Source of the DNA: Pseudomonadota bacterium
Lineage (GTDB): Bacteria; Pseudomonadota; Alphaproteobacteria; Acetobacterales; Acetobacteraceae
Assembly (NCBI GenBank): GCA_021815835.1
Contig: JAKAZN010000007.1
Location: 1 to 14,103, forward strand
Direction of reading: 5' to 3'
DNA: 14,103 nucleotides
Positions 1 to 7,104 of the stretch are shown in pieces; within the stretch, counting starts at the first letter, position 1; every line of letters starts with the position of its first letter. The notes beneath the pieces are model-generated. The model ran no database searches. It saw only the letters and a list, made by a program, of their open reading frames with translations, and was not told the origin of the DNA. Position numbers and translations under genes: made by a program.

Positions 1-1
1 C

Positions 2-955
2 GGGCGGACACCGCTGATCCGGTTGCGCCGCGCCTCCGAGGCCACCGGCTGCACCATCCTCGGCAAGGCCGAATTCATGAACCCGGGCGGGTCGGTCAAG
101 GACCGCGCCGGCCTCTATCTGATCGCCGATGCCGAGGCGCGCGGCGTGCTGGCGCCCGGCGGGATCGTGGTCGAGGGCACGGCGGGCAATACCGGGATCG
201 GCCTGACCCTGGTGGGCAACGCGCGCGGCTATCGCACCGTGATCGTGATGCCGGAGACTCAATCGAAGGAGAAGATCGATTTCCTGCGCATGATCGGCGC
301 CGATCTGCGCCTGGTGCCGGCGAAACCCTATCGCGATCCCGGCAACTACGTGCATGTCTCGCGCCGGCTGGCCGAGGAGCTGGGTGGTTTCTGGGCGAAC
401 CAGTTCGACAACCTGGCAAACCGGGAGGGCCACCGGACCGGCACCGGACCGGAAATCTGGGCACAGACCGGCGGCGCGGTGGATGCGTTCACCTGCGCCT
501 GCGGCACGGGCGGCACCCTGGCCGGCGTGGCGCTGGCGTTGAAGGAGCAGAAGCCCGGCGTGCGGATCGTGCTCGCGGACCCGGAGGGCAGCGCGCTCTT
601 TGAATGGGCGAAGGGGCAGGAGATGAAGGTCACCGGAAGCTCGATCACCGAGGGGATCGGCCAGGGCCGCGTGCCCACCAATCTGGAGGGCGCGCCGATC
701 GACGACGCCGAGAAAATCCCCGATGCCGAGGCCTTGGCGCAGATCTACGACGTGTTGATCCATGAGGGCCTGTCGGTCGGCACGTCTTCGGGGATCAACA
801 TCGCCGCCGCCGTGCGGGTGGCGAAGACGCTGGGGCCGGGGCACATGGTCGTGACGATCCTGTGCGACGGCGGATCGCGGTACCAGTCGAAACTGTTCAA
901 TCCAGAGTTCCTGCGCGGCAAGGGACTGCCGGTGCCCGCCTGGCTTGCCGGCTAG
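2..955 (+). CDS. cysK: Cysteine synthase (O-acetylserine sulfhydrylase-like), 5' end cut by window
   Basis: PLP-dependent enzyme of the cysteine synthase/cystathionine beta-synthase family, expected to make cysteine from O-acetylserine and sulfide in the cytoplasm. The reading frame is already open at base 2 and reads TPLIRL before the first internal start (TTG at 23), so the true start lies upstream of the window; I judge only about 15-25 residues are missing. Visible family signatures are NPGGSVKDRAG with the PLP-binding lysine codon at 98-100, the substrate loop GTAGNTGIGL from about 176 (TAGNTG where many CysK proteins have TSGNTG), the phosphate-binding GTGGT loop at 503-517, and GLSVGTSSG plus CDGGSRY near the C-terminus. 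The TAG stop (953-955) falls in a CTAG that borders a small inserted element. Cystathionine beta-synthase is a less likely alternative because no CBS domains follow. The family is secure; the exact substrate is inferred. Confidence 0.9.
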   Translation, partial: GRTPLIRLRRASEATGCTILGKAEFMNPGGSVKDRAGLYLIADAEARGVLAPGGIVVEGTAGNTGIGLTLVGNARGYRTVIVMPETQSKEKIDFLRMIGADLRLVPAKPYRDPGNYVHVSRRLAEELGGFWANQFDNLANREGHRTGTGPEIWAQTGGAVDAFTCACGTGGTLAGVALALKEQKPGVRIVLADPEGSALFEWAKGQEMKVTGSSITEGIGQGRVPTNLEGAPIDDAEKIPDAEALAQIYDVLIHEGLSVGTSSGINIAAAVRVAKTLGPGHMVVTILCDGGSRYQSKLFNPEFLRGKGLPVPAWLAG

Positions 956-995
956 TGTCCCGACTCGCAAATAACGTCATCATGCGTCGGGACAC
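955..995 (+). repeat. Bulged hairpin at left end of the insert, possible weak terminator
   Basis: The arm gtgtcccga (955-963) pairs perfectly with tcgggacac (987-995). After a two-base bulge (ct, 964-965), cgca (966-969) pairs with tgcg (983-986), leaving a 13-base loop. On the plus strand the hairpin is followed by a T-rich stretch (ctctttgtttt, 999-1009). It could therefore end transcription of the cysteine synthase gene, but the T run starts about four bases after the stem and is interrupted. Confidence 0.5.
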
Positions 996-1024
996 CAGCT
1001 CTTTGTTTTCAGTGGCCTGCTGGT

Positions 1025-1050
1025 CCCTGAAATGCGAAGGCATTTCAGGG
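1025..1050. repeat. Perfect 11-bp stem hairpin inside the insert
   Basis: The arm ccctgaaatgc (1025-1035) is the exact reverse complement of gcatttcaggg (1040-1050), with a four-base loop (gaag). It lies close to the right end of the inserted element. There is no T tract on the far side for either strand, so it does not look like a classical intrinsic terminator. It is better read as secondary structure belonging to the small mobile element. Confidence 0.6.
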
Positions 1051-1058
1051 GCAGGACA

Positions 1059-2678
1059 CTAGCGCGCATCCTCCAGCACCATCTGTGCCGCCTTCTCGCC
1101 GATCATGATCGAGGGCGCGTTGGTATTGCCCGCCACGATCTGCGGCATGATGGACGCATCCGCCACGCGCAGCCCGCGCAGCCCATGCACCCGCAATCGC
1201 GGATCGACCACCGCATCCGCCCCGTTGCCCATCCGGCAGCTCCCGACCGGATGCAGGTTGGACACGCCGCGCGCGCGGATATCGGCCTCCAGCGCCGCGT
1301 CGGAGGCGCATTCCGGCCCCGGCTGGGTTTCCGCCGCGATATAGGGCGCCAACGCCGGCTGCGCCGCGATCATGCGCGCCCAGCGCATCCCGGCCAGCAT
1401 CGCCTGCATGTCGTAATGGGTGCGCAAGAAATTGAACCGGATCTCGGGCGGCGCCAGCGGGTCGGGCGATTTCAGGCGCACGCTGCCGCGACCCTCCGGG
1501 CGCAGATGCACCGGGCTGATCGAGAACCCGGGAAACGGATGGGCACGGATGCCCTCGCGCGTGCGTTCGAGCGTGCTCCAGGCGAAGGTATTGATCTGCA
1601 GATCGGGTCGTTCCAGGCCGGGATCGCTTTTCACGAACGCGCCGACATAGAGCCCGTTGCCCGCCATCTGCCCCTTGCGGTGCAGCATATAATCCACCCC
1701 CGCCTTCAGCTTGCGCCAGCGCGAGCGGTTCAGATCGTTCATGGTGATCGGCTTGGTGCAGCGATAGGTGATGTAGCTGTTGAAATGATCGTGCAGATTG
1801 GCCCCGACCGGCGCGAGCTCGTGCGCCACCGGGATGCCCATGGAAGCGAGATGCGCGCCCGGGCCGACCCCCGACAGCAGCAGCAGTTGCGGGGATCCAT
1901 AGACGCCGCCAGAGACGATCACTTCACCGCGCGCGCGCGCCTGGCGGGTCTCGCCCCCCACGCGGTATTCCACGCCGACGGCGCGATTATCCTCGATCAG
2001 CACCCGCGTCGCGTGCGCTTCCGGCTGGATCGTCAGGTTCGGCCGCGCGCGCGCGGGATTGAGATAAGCAACCGCGCTCGACCAGCGCTGGCCATTCTTG
2101 GTGGTGGTCTGGTAGTAGCCCACGCCTTCCTGTCGCGCGCCGTTGAAATCCGGATTGGCGGGAATGCCCGCCTGCAGGCAGGCTTGCAGCGTCGCATCCG
2201 CCAGCTCCCAGCGCTGCGGCTGATCCGAAACATGCAGCGGGCCGCCCACGCCGTGGAATGCGTCCGCGCCGCGAGCCTGATCTTCAGCGCGGCGGAAGAT
2301 GGGCAGGACGGAGTCCCAGTCCCAGCCCTCGCAGCCGAGTTGGCGCCACTGGTCGTAATCGGCGTGGTTGCCGCGCATATAGACCATGCCGTTGATCGCG
2401 CTGGTCCCGCCCAGCACCTTGCCGCGCGGCTGGTACATCGGGCGGTCGTTCAGGCCCGGCTCCGGTTCGGAATCGAACATCCAGTTATGGATGGGGTCGC
2501 AGAATAACTTCGCATAGCCGAGCGGGATATGGATCCACGGATTGCGGTCGCGCCTGCCGGCTTCCAGCAGCAGCACGCGGTAGCGGCCGGATTCCGACAG
2601 CCGCGCGGCGACCGCGCAGCCGGCCGAACCGGCGCCGGTGACGATGAAATCATAGATGTCGGCGTCGTCGTGGGTCAT
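1059..2678 (-). CDS. GMC-family FAD-dependent dehydrogenase (choline/alcohol dehydrogenase-like)
   Basis: A 539-residue flavoprotein of the glucose-methanol-choline oxidoreductase family, full length for the group. It should oxidise a primary alcohol and pass electrons to a quinone or other acceptor. The N-terminus has the ADP-binding GAGSAG (residues 15-20) and the ribose-binding glutamate in LLLEAG (E39). Residues 85-102 form the GMC signature [18 protein letters not shown]. The C-terminus has the catalytic pair: H476 in [11 protein letters not shown] and N520 in GNTNAP. No signal peptide or transmembrane segment is evident. The start is the ATG at 2678, 10 bp after the stop of the NHL-repeat gene, so the two form an operon. 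The TAG stop (1061-1059) uses the last base of the inserted element. It resembles BetA and AlkJ relatives, but the substrate cannot be read from the sequence. Confidence 0.93.
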   Translation of the reverse strand: MTHDDADIYDFIVTGAGSAGCAVAARLSESGRYRVLLLEAGRRDRNPWIHIPLGYAKLFCDPIHNWMFDSEPEPGLNDRPMYQPRGKVLGGTSAINGMVYMRGNHADYDQWRQLGCEGWDWDSVLPIFRRAEDQARGADAFHGVGGPLHVSDQPQRWELADATLQACLQAGIPANPDFNGARQEGVGYYQTTTKNGQRWSSAVAYLNPARARPNLTIQPEAHATRVLIEDNRAVGVEYRVGGETRQARARGEVIVSGGVYGSPQLLLLSGVGPGAHLASMGIPVAHELAPVGANLHDHFNSYITYRCTKPITMNDLNRSRWRKLKAGVDYMLHRKGQMAGNGLYVGAFVKSDPGLERPDLQINTFAWSTLERTREGIRAHPFPGFSISPVHLRPEGRGSVRLKSPDPLAPPEIRFNFLRTHYDMQAMLAGMRWARMIAAQPALAPYIAAETQPGPECASDAALEADIRARGVSNLHPVGSCRMGNGADAVVDPRLRVHGLRGLRVADASIMPQIVAGNTNAPSIMIGEKAAQMVLEDAR

Positions 2679-2688
2679 GTCGGGTCCG

Positions 2689-3717
2689 TCATGCGGGGCG
2701 AATCAGGCGGCGGATGCGATGGTTCTCGGTATCGCCGATCGTAACCGCGCCATCCGGTCCCACCGCGACGCCGTGCGGGCGGGCGAGACGGGCGGCGGAA
2801 GCGGGGCCATCCTCCGGGCCGCACGTTCCGGTCCCGGCGATTGTGGTCACGATGCCGTCGGGGGCGATGCGGCGGATGCGATGGGTTTCGGTATCGACGA
2901 TCAGGATGCCGCCGTCGCGATCGATGCCGAGCTCCTTGGGCGCGGCGAATTCGGCGTCGCGCGCGGGGCCGCCGTCACCTGTGCTCCCCTTGCGGCCGGT
3001 GCCGGCGATGGTGGCGATGACTCCCGTTGCCGGATCGATCCGGCGCAAGGTGTTTCCGTTGCGTTCCAGGATCAGCACCGCGCCATCGCGCCCGGTCGCG
3101 ACCGCGCGCGGCCCGTGCAGGGCGGCGCGCGCCGCGGGGCCGCCATCGCCGTCATGGACGGCCTCCCCCGTGCCGGCCAGGGTGGCGATCCGTCCGGTCG
3201 CCAGATCGAGGCTTCGCACGCGGTGACCGGCCACATCGGCGATCAGCAGCGCGGTGCCGTCGGCGCTGAGGCACGCATCGTTCGGTTCCACCAGACCGGC
3301 CCCGGTGCCCGGGCCGCCATCGCCGTCACTCGCCGCGCGGCCGTCGCCGGCGATGGTCGCGATGTAGCCACTTACGGGATCGATGCGGCGGACGCGGCGG
3401 TTGAGGCGATCGACCACGAACACCGTCCCGTCCGGCCCGATGGCGATGCCATAGGGTTCGCGCAGCCGGGCCGCCACCGCCGGGCCGCCATCGCCGGCGA
3501 AGCCCGCCTCGCCGGTGCCGGCGATCGTGCGGATGGTGCCGTCGCGCGGATCGATCCGCTTGACCCGGTGGTTGAACGTGTCGGTGAAGATCAGAGCGCC
3601 GTCAGGGGCGAAGGCGAGATCGAAGGGACCGTTGAGGAGGGCCTGCGTCGCGGGGCCACCCTCCCCCGCATCGCCCGCCTCGCCGGTGCCGGCGATGGTG
3701 GTGAGTGTCGCGTCCAT
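2689..3717 (-). CDS. Six-bladed NHL-repeat beta-propeller protein
   Basis: A 342-residue protein built almost wholly from six NHL-type repeats of about 57 residues (the last is 51). Each begins T(I/L)AG.G, continues with a DGGPA-like loop, then a PDG turn, and ends with an R(V/I)RRID-type strand. After a six-residue N-terminus the repeats fill the protein to its C-terminus, giving one complete propeller. I chose the ATG at 3717 because it starts just before blade one and is preceded by GGGGGAACGG; longer in-frame extensions run into the divergent thiolase gene. No signal peptide is visible, although many NHL proteins of this type are exported. NHL propellers usually bind ligands or proteins and some are lactonase-like enzymes; no catalytic residues can be assigned here. 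It is the first gene of a unit with the GMC dehydrogenase, so a role linked to that oxidation is possible but inferred. Confidence 0.85.
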   Translation of the reverse strand: MDATLTTIAGTGEAGDAGEGGPATQALLNGPFDLAFAPDGALIFTDTFNHRVKRIDPRDGTIRTIAGTGEAGFAGDGGPAVAARLREPYGIAIGPDGTVFVVDRLNRRVRRIDPVSGYIATIAGDGRAASDGDGGPGTGAGLVEPNDACLSADGTALLIADVAGHRVRSLDLATGRIATLAGTGEAVHDGDGGPAARAALHGPRAVATGRDGAVLILERNGNTLRRIDPATGVIATIAGTGRKGSTGDGGPARDAEFAAPKELGIDRDGGILIVDTETHRIRRIAPDGIVTTIAGTGTCGPEDGPASAARLARPHGVAVGPDGAVTIGDTENHRIRRLIRPA

Positions 3718-3756
3718 CCGTTCCCCCGCGGGCCTGCCCCGGCTGCCCTCATGCCC

Positions 3757-3785
3757 ATCCGGCCACCGCGCCGTGATGGTGTCAA
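3757..3785 (-). promoter_or_regulatory. Candidate promoter for the NHL-GMC operon
   Basis: In the 140-bp gap between divergent genes the minus strand carries a perfect TTGACA (plus coordinates 3780-3785). With a 17-bp spacer the -10 would be CCGGAT (3757-3762), which matches the consensus poorly. The distance to the ATG at 3717 is suitable. Only the -35 box is convincing. I could not find an equally good promoter for the thiolase on the plus strand of this gap. Confidence 0.25.
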
Positions 3786-3857
3786 CGCGGGACCAACCTT
3801 GCCCCCGATCCGCGCCCATGCGACAGGTCGCGCCCAATCGGCCGAGAGGAGAAAGCC

Positions 3858-5039
3858 ATGTCCCGCGAAGTCCTGGTCGTTTCCGGCGTCCGCACCCCGA
3901 TCGGCGATTTCGGTGGTGCGTTGAAGGACGTCCCGCCCACCGAGCTGGGCGCCCAGGTTGTCCGCGAGGCCCTCGCGCGCGCCGAGGTCGCGGGCGCGGA
4001 AGTGGATCATGTCGTGTTCGGCAACGTGATCCATACCGAGGCGAAGGACATGTATTTCGCCCGCGTCGCCGCCCTCGGCGCGGGCGTCGCGCAAGCGGCA
4101 CCGGCGCTCACCCTGAACCGGCTCTGCGGATCGGGCTTGCAGGCGATCGTCTCGGCCGCGCAATCGATCCTGCTGGGCGATGCCGAGATCGCGATCGGCG
4201 CCGGCGCGGAAAGCATGTCGCGCGCGGCCTATCTGGCCCAGGGCGTGCGCTGGGGCGCACGGATGGGCGACGCGGCGATGGTCGATATGATGCTGGCTGC
4301 GCTGCACGACCCGTTCCACGGCATCCATATGGGCGAAACCGCCGAGAACCTTGCCGAATCGCACCAGATCACCCGCGCGACCCAGGACGCCCTGGCCGTG
4401 GAATCGCATCGCCGCGCTGGACGCGCCATCAAGGAAGGCCGTTTTCGCGAGCAGATCCTTCCCGTGAAACTGAAGACCCGCAAGGGCGAGACGGTGTTCG
4501 ACACCGACGAGCATCCGCGCCCCGACACCACCGCCGAAGACCTCGGCAAGCTGCGCGCGGTGTTCCGCAAGGACGGGACGGTGACGGCGGGCAATGCCTC
4601 GGGGATCAATGATGGCGCCGCGGCAGTGGTGCTGATGGAGGCGGCAACGGCGGCGAAACGCGGCGCGAAGCCGCTCGGCCGGCTGGTGGCCTACGCCCAT
4701 GCCGGGGTCGATCCGAAGATCATGGGGATCGGCCCGGTGCCGGCCACGCGCAAGGCGCTGGCGCGCGCGGGGCTTCGGCTGGAAGACATCGACGTGATCG
4801 AGTCGAACGAGGCCTTCGCCGCGCAAGCCTGCGCCGTGGCGAAGGATCTGGGATTCGATCCCGAGAAGACCAATCCGAACGGATCGGGGATCTCGCTCGG
4901 CCATCCGGTCGGCGCGACCGGCGCGATGCTGACGGTGAAGGCGCTCTACGAGCTGCGCCGGACCGGCCAGCGCTACGCGCTGGTGACGATGTGCATCGGC
5001 GGCGGCCAGGGGATCGCGGCGATCTTCGAGCGGGTTTGA
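3858..5039 (+). CDS. bktB: Acetyl-CoA acetyltransferase / beta-ketothiolase, BktB type
   Basis: A 393-residue thiolase, standard length, catalysing reversible condensation of acetyl-CoA with acetyl-CoA or another short acyl-CoA, for polyhydroxyalkanoate synthesis or for degradation of ketoacyl-CoAs. The three active-site elements are intact: nucleophile C90 in NRLCGSGLQ, H349 in GHPVGATG and C379 in CIGGGQG. Long stretches match what I recall of Cupriavidus BktB, including REV(L/V)VVSGVRT, GNVIHTE-like, RWGARMGDA and GIGPVPAT, so I favour the BktB subgroup over PhaA. The ATG at 3858 has a strong AGGAG six bases upstream. No phaB or phaC lies beside it. Its TGA stop overlaps the ATG of the following methyltransferase gene by one base. 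The subgroup assignment comes from memory of the family, not from an alignment. Confidence 0.93.
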   Translation: MSREVLVVSGVRTPIGDFGGALKDVPPTELGAQVVREALARAEVAGAEVDHVVFGNVIHTEAKDMYFARVAALGAGVAQAAPALTLNRLCGSGLQAIVSAAQSILLGDAEIAIGAGAESMSRAAYLAQGVRWGARMGDAAMVDMMLAALHDPFHGIHMGETAENLAESHQITRATQDALAVESHRRAGRAIKEGRFREQILPVKLKTRKGETVFDTDEHPRPDTTAEDLGKLRAVFRKDGTVTAGNASGINDGAAAVVLMEAATAAKRGAKPLGRLVAYAHAGVDPKIMGIGPVPATRKALARAGLRLEDIDVIESNEAFAAQACAVAKDLGFDPEKTNPNGSGISLGHPVGATGAMLTVKALYELRRTGQRYALVTMCIGGGQGIAAIFERV

Positions 5040-6214
5040 TGGCCCGACCCCTGGTGCGGCTGCGCCCCGGCCAGGGGCGGCGGCTGCGCGCGGGCGCGCC
5101 CTGGGCCTACAGCAACGAGCTTGCGAACCTGCAAGCGGGGCTGGAACCGGGCGCGCTCGTGCGGCTGGAGGGCGATGACGGGGCGCGATTCGGCACCGCG
5201 ATGCTCAACCCGCGCAGCCTGATCGCCGCCCGCGTCCTGGACCGCGATCCCGAGGCGCCGATCGATACGGACTGGTTCCGCGCCCGGCTGCGCGATGCGA
5301 TCGCGCTGCGCGCGCGGATCTGTCCGGGGATGTTTCATCGCCTGGTTCATGCCGAGGCCGATTTCCTCCCCGGCCTGATCGTCGATCGATTCGGCGATGT
5401 CATCGTGCTGCAGGCCAATACCGCGGGGATGGACCGGCTGCTTCCGGCGCTGGTGGCGGCGCTGATCGCGGAACTGGACCCGCGCGCCGTGGTTGCGCGC
5501 AACGATACGCCGGCGCGCGCGCAGGAGGGCCTGGGCGCGAGCGTCGCGCTGCTGGCCGGCAGCGATGCCACCGCCGTGGTGGAAGAGGGCGGCCTGCGCT
5601 TTCCGATCGATCCGCTCGCGGGACAAAAGACCGGCTGGTTCTTCGACCAGCGCTACAACCGCGACCTGGTGGCCGGGCTGGCGGCGGGCGCGCGCGTGCT
5701 GGATGTGTTCTGCCACACCGGCGGCTTCGGGCTGCGCGCGGCGGCTTCGGGCGCGGCCTCGGTCCGGCTGGTCGATAGCTCCGGCCCGGCGCTGGAGGCA
5801 GCGATGGCGGCGGCGGCAGCCAACGGCCTGGCCCCGCGCGTGGCGGCGCATCGGGACGATGCGTTCGAGGCGATGGCGGCGTTCGCCGCCGCCGGGGAGC
5901 GTTTCGATATCGTGGTGTGCGATCCGCCCGCGTTCGCGCGCACGCGCAAGGACGCGGAAGCGGGCTTGCGCGCCTATGGGCGGATGGCGCGGCTGGCGGC
6001 GGCGCTCGTTGCGCCCGGCGGGTTCCTGTTCGTCGCCTCCTGCTCGCATCACGCGCCATTGGAGGCGTTCGCGGCGCGGATCGCGGAGGGTCTGTTCCGC
6101 GCGCGGCGCCCGGGGCGGATCCTGCAAACAACAGGGGCGGGGCCGGACCATCCGGTCCACCCCGCCCTGCCGGAAACCGCCTATCTGAAGGCGCAGCTGA
6201 TCCAGCTGCTCTAG
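5039..6214 (+). CDS. RlmI-type class I SAM-dependent rRNA methyltransferase
   Basis: A 391-residue protein with the layout of E. coli RlmI (396 aa), the 23S rRNA cytosine-5 methyltransferase. A PUA-like RNA-binding domain occupies about residues 1-75 (RLRPGQGRRLRAGAPWAYS), then a linking domain with PGLIVDRFGD, then the Rossmann methyltransferase domain. Diagnostic motifs are QKTGWFFDQR near residue 197, the SAM-binding DVFCHTGGFG near 223, DPPAFAR near 296, and the SCS motif near 334 that in this family carries the catalytic cysteine. The C-terminus has DHPVHPALPETAYLK, as in RlmI. I chose the ATG at 5039, overlapping the thiolase stop as TGATG, because the domain begins there and the overlap suggests translational coupling. 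The gene ends head-on with the permease gene in a shared CTAG. The exact rRNA target is inferred by homology. Confidence 0.88.
   Translation: MARPLVRLRPGQGRRLRAGAPWAYSNELANLQAGLEPGALVRLEGDDGARFGTAMLNPRSLIAARVLDRDPEAPIDTDWFRARLRDAIALRARICPGMFHRLVHAEADFLPGLIVDRFGDVIVLQANTAGMDRLLPALVAALIAELDPRAVVARNDTPARAQEGLGASVALLAGSDATAVVEEGGLRFPIDPLAGQKTGWFFDQRYNRDLVAGLAAGARVLDVFCHTGGFGLRAAASGAASVRLVDSSGPALEAAMAAAAANGLAPRVAAHRDDAFEAMAAFAAAGERFDIVVCDPPAFARTRKDAEAGLRAYGRMARLAAALVAPGGFLFVASCSHHAPLEAFAARIAEGLFRARRPGRILQTTGAGPDHPVHPALPETAYLKAQLIQLL
6211..6214. other. Shared palindromic CTAG providing both convergent stop codons
   Basis: The four bases CTAG are their own reverse complement. TAG at 6212-6214 ends the methyltransferase on the plus strand, and TAG read from 6213 down to 6211 ends the permease on the minus strand. 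The two genes therefore overlap by 4 bp with no intergenic DNA and no room for a terminator between them. Confidence 0.95.
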
Positions 6215-7104
6215 CCCTTCACGCCCCCCATGGTCAGTCCCGAGGTCATGTAGCGGCGGAAGGCGTAATAGGCCGCGATCGGCGGAATGGAATAGATGAT
6301 GGCGGTCGCCATCATGTAGTTCCACGGCGCCTCGTCGCTGTTGAGGAACTGCGCCAGCACCACCGCCACCGTCATGTTGCGCTTCGACGACAGCAGCAGG
6401 AACTGATACAGGTAGTCGTTCCAGGCCAGCAACAGCGCGAAGGTCCCCACCGCCACCAGCGCCGGCGACATCAGCGGCAGGTAAATGCGCCAATAAACCT
6501 GCCACGGAGAGGCGCCGTCGATGCGGGCGGATTCGTCGAGTTCGATCGGGATCGACACCGAGTATTGCTGGAAGACGATGATCGCGTAGGGCACGCCAAA
6601 GGCGACATAGGCGGCGGTTACCGCCGACAGGGTGTTGCCCCAGCCATAGATGCTCATGATGCGGTAGAACGGGATCGCCACGAACGAGGCCGGGATGACA
6701 TACGTGACCAGGGCCAGATTGCTGATGATCCAGCCGCCCTTGATGCGCATCCGTCCGATCACGAAAGTGGTGAGCGAGCCGATCAGCAGGGTGAAGAAGG
6801 TCGTGGCGAGACCGACATAAAAGCTGTTGGCGAACTGGCTCCAGAAGAACGCCAGGTACCAGTAGCCCTCGGTCAGGACCACGACGAAGCTGTGCAGACT
6901 GGGCGCGGGCGGCCAGATATGGCTGCTGAACACGTCGTTATGCGAGTCGACCGCGATCATCACCATGTTATAGACCGGCGCGACCGACCAAATCACAAGG
7001 ACGACGCCGAGCAGGATCGACAGCGCCTCCACGCCGTAGCCGCGCCAACGGTAGTTCGGTTTCCGGGCCGGGCTCGCGCCCTTGCCGATGACGGTCGCGC
7101 TCAT
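6211..7104 (-). CDS. ABC transporter permease, MalG-like (CUT1 family)
   Basis: A 297-residue inner-membrane permease of the binding-protein-dependent carbohydrate uptake group. Hydrophobic segments begin at about residue 28 (SILLGVVLVIWSVAPVYNMVMI) and recur along the protein, giving about six predicted helices. The EAA-type loop that contacts the ATPase is visible as ELDESARIDGASPWQVYWRI followed by YLPL, with the conserved glycine. It is last of three genes; its ATG overlaps the TGA of the upstream permease (ATGA), indicating coupled translation. It pairs with that permease as the second half of a heterodimeric channel. The substrate is unknown; a sugar, sugar alcohol or glycerol-phosphate-like compound is typical of the family. 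Confidence 0.92.
   Translation of the reverse strand: MSATVIGKGASPARKPNYRWRGYGVEALSILLGVVLVIWSVAPVYNMVMIAVDSHNDVFSSHIWPPAPSLHSFVVVLTEGYWYLAFFWSQFANSFYVGLATTFFTLLIGSLTTFVIGRMRIKGGWIISNLALVTYVIPASFVAIPFYRIMSIYGWGNTLSAVTAAYVAFGVPYAIIVFQQYSVSIPIELDESARIDGASPWQVYWRIYLPLMSPALVAVGTFALLLAWNDYLYQFLLLSSKRNMTVAVVLAQFLNSDEAPWNYMMATAIIYSIPPIAAYYAFRRYMTSGLTMGGVKG

Larger units (their letters stand above)
955..1059. mobile_element. Putative 105-bp MITE, IS630/Tc1-like, in a CTAG target
   Basis: This non-coding insert fills the gap between two convergent genes. Its outer ends read GTGTCC on both strands. Comparing the first 18 bases of the left end with the reverse complement of the right end gives 13 matches, so these are imperfect terminal inverted repeats. 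The flanks read CTA on the left (952-954) and TAG on the right (1060-1062). That is what a TA target duplication inside a CTAG site leaves, and the Shigella element IS630 is known to insert into the TA of CTAG. The insert is more AT-rich than its surroundings and contains two hairpins (955-995 and 1025-1050). It has no transposase, so it would be mobilised in trans. The terminal repeats and flanks are seen directly; the element class is inferred. The alternative is a locally evolved intergenic palindrome or terminator region. Confidence 0.6.

Noticed and set aside
1032..2507. A 491-codon open frame on the plus strand
   Set aside because: It is antisense to the GMC dehydrogenase, begins inside the inserted element, and has low-complexity Arg/His/Ala composition.
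2689..3717. Tandem DNA repeat array (CRISPR-like or satellite)
   Set aside because: The periodicity of about 171 bp comes from NHL propeller blades in one open frame. The units differ and there are no spacers.
2656..3924. A 422-codon open frame on the plus strand
   Set aside because: It is antisense to the NHL gene and reads through the start of the thiolase in another frame. Its repetitive look mirrors the NHL blades.
3718..4101. N-terminal extension of the NHL protein to an ATG at 4101
   Set aside because: It would overlap 244 bp of the thiolase coding region and adds only Arg/Gly/Pro-rich sequence without a signal peptide. The ATG at 3717 begins the first blade and has a ribosome site.
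4973..6505. A 510-codon open frame on the minus strand
   Set aside because: It is antisense to the RlmI-type gene and the permease end. Composition is that of a shadow frame, and it breaks the clean CTAG junction.
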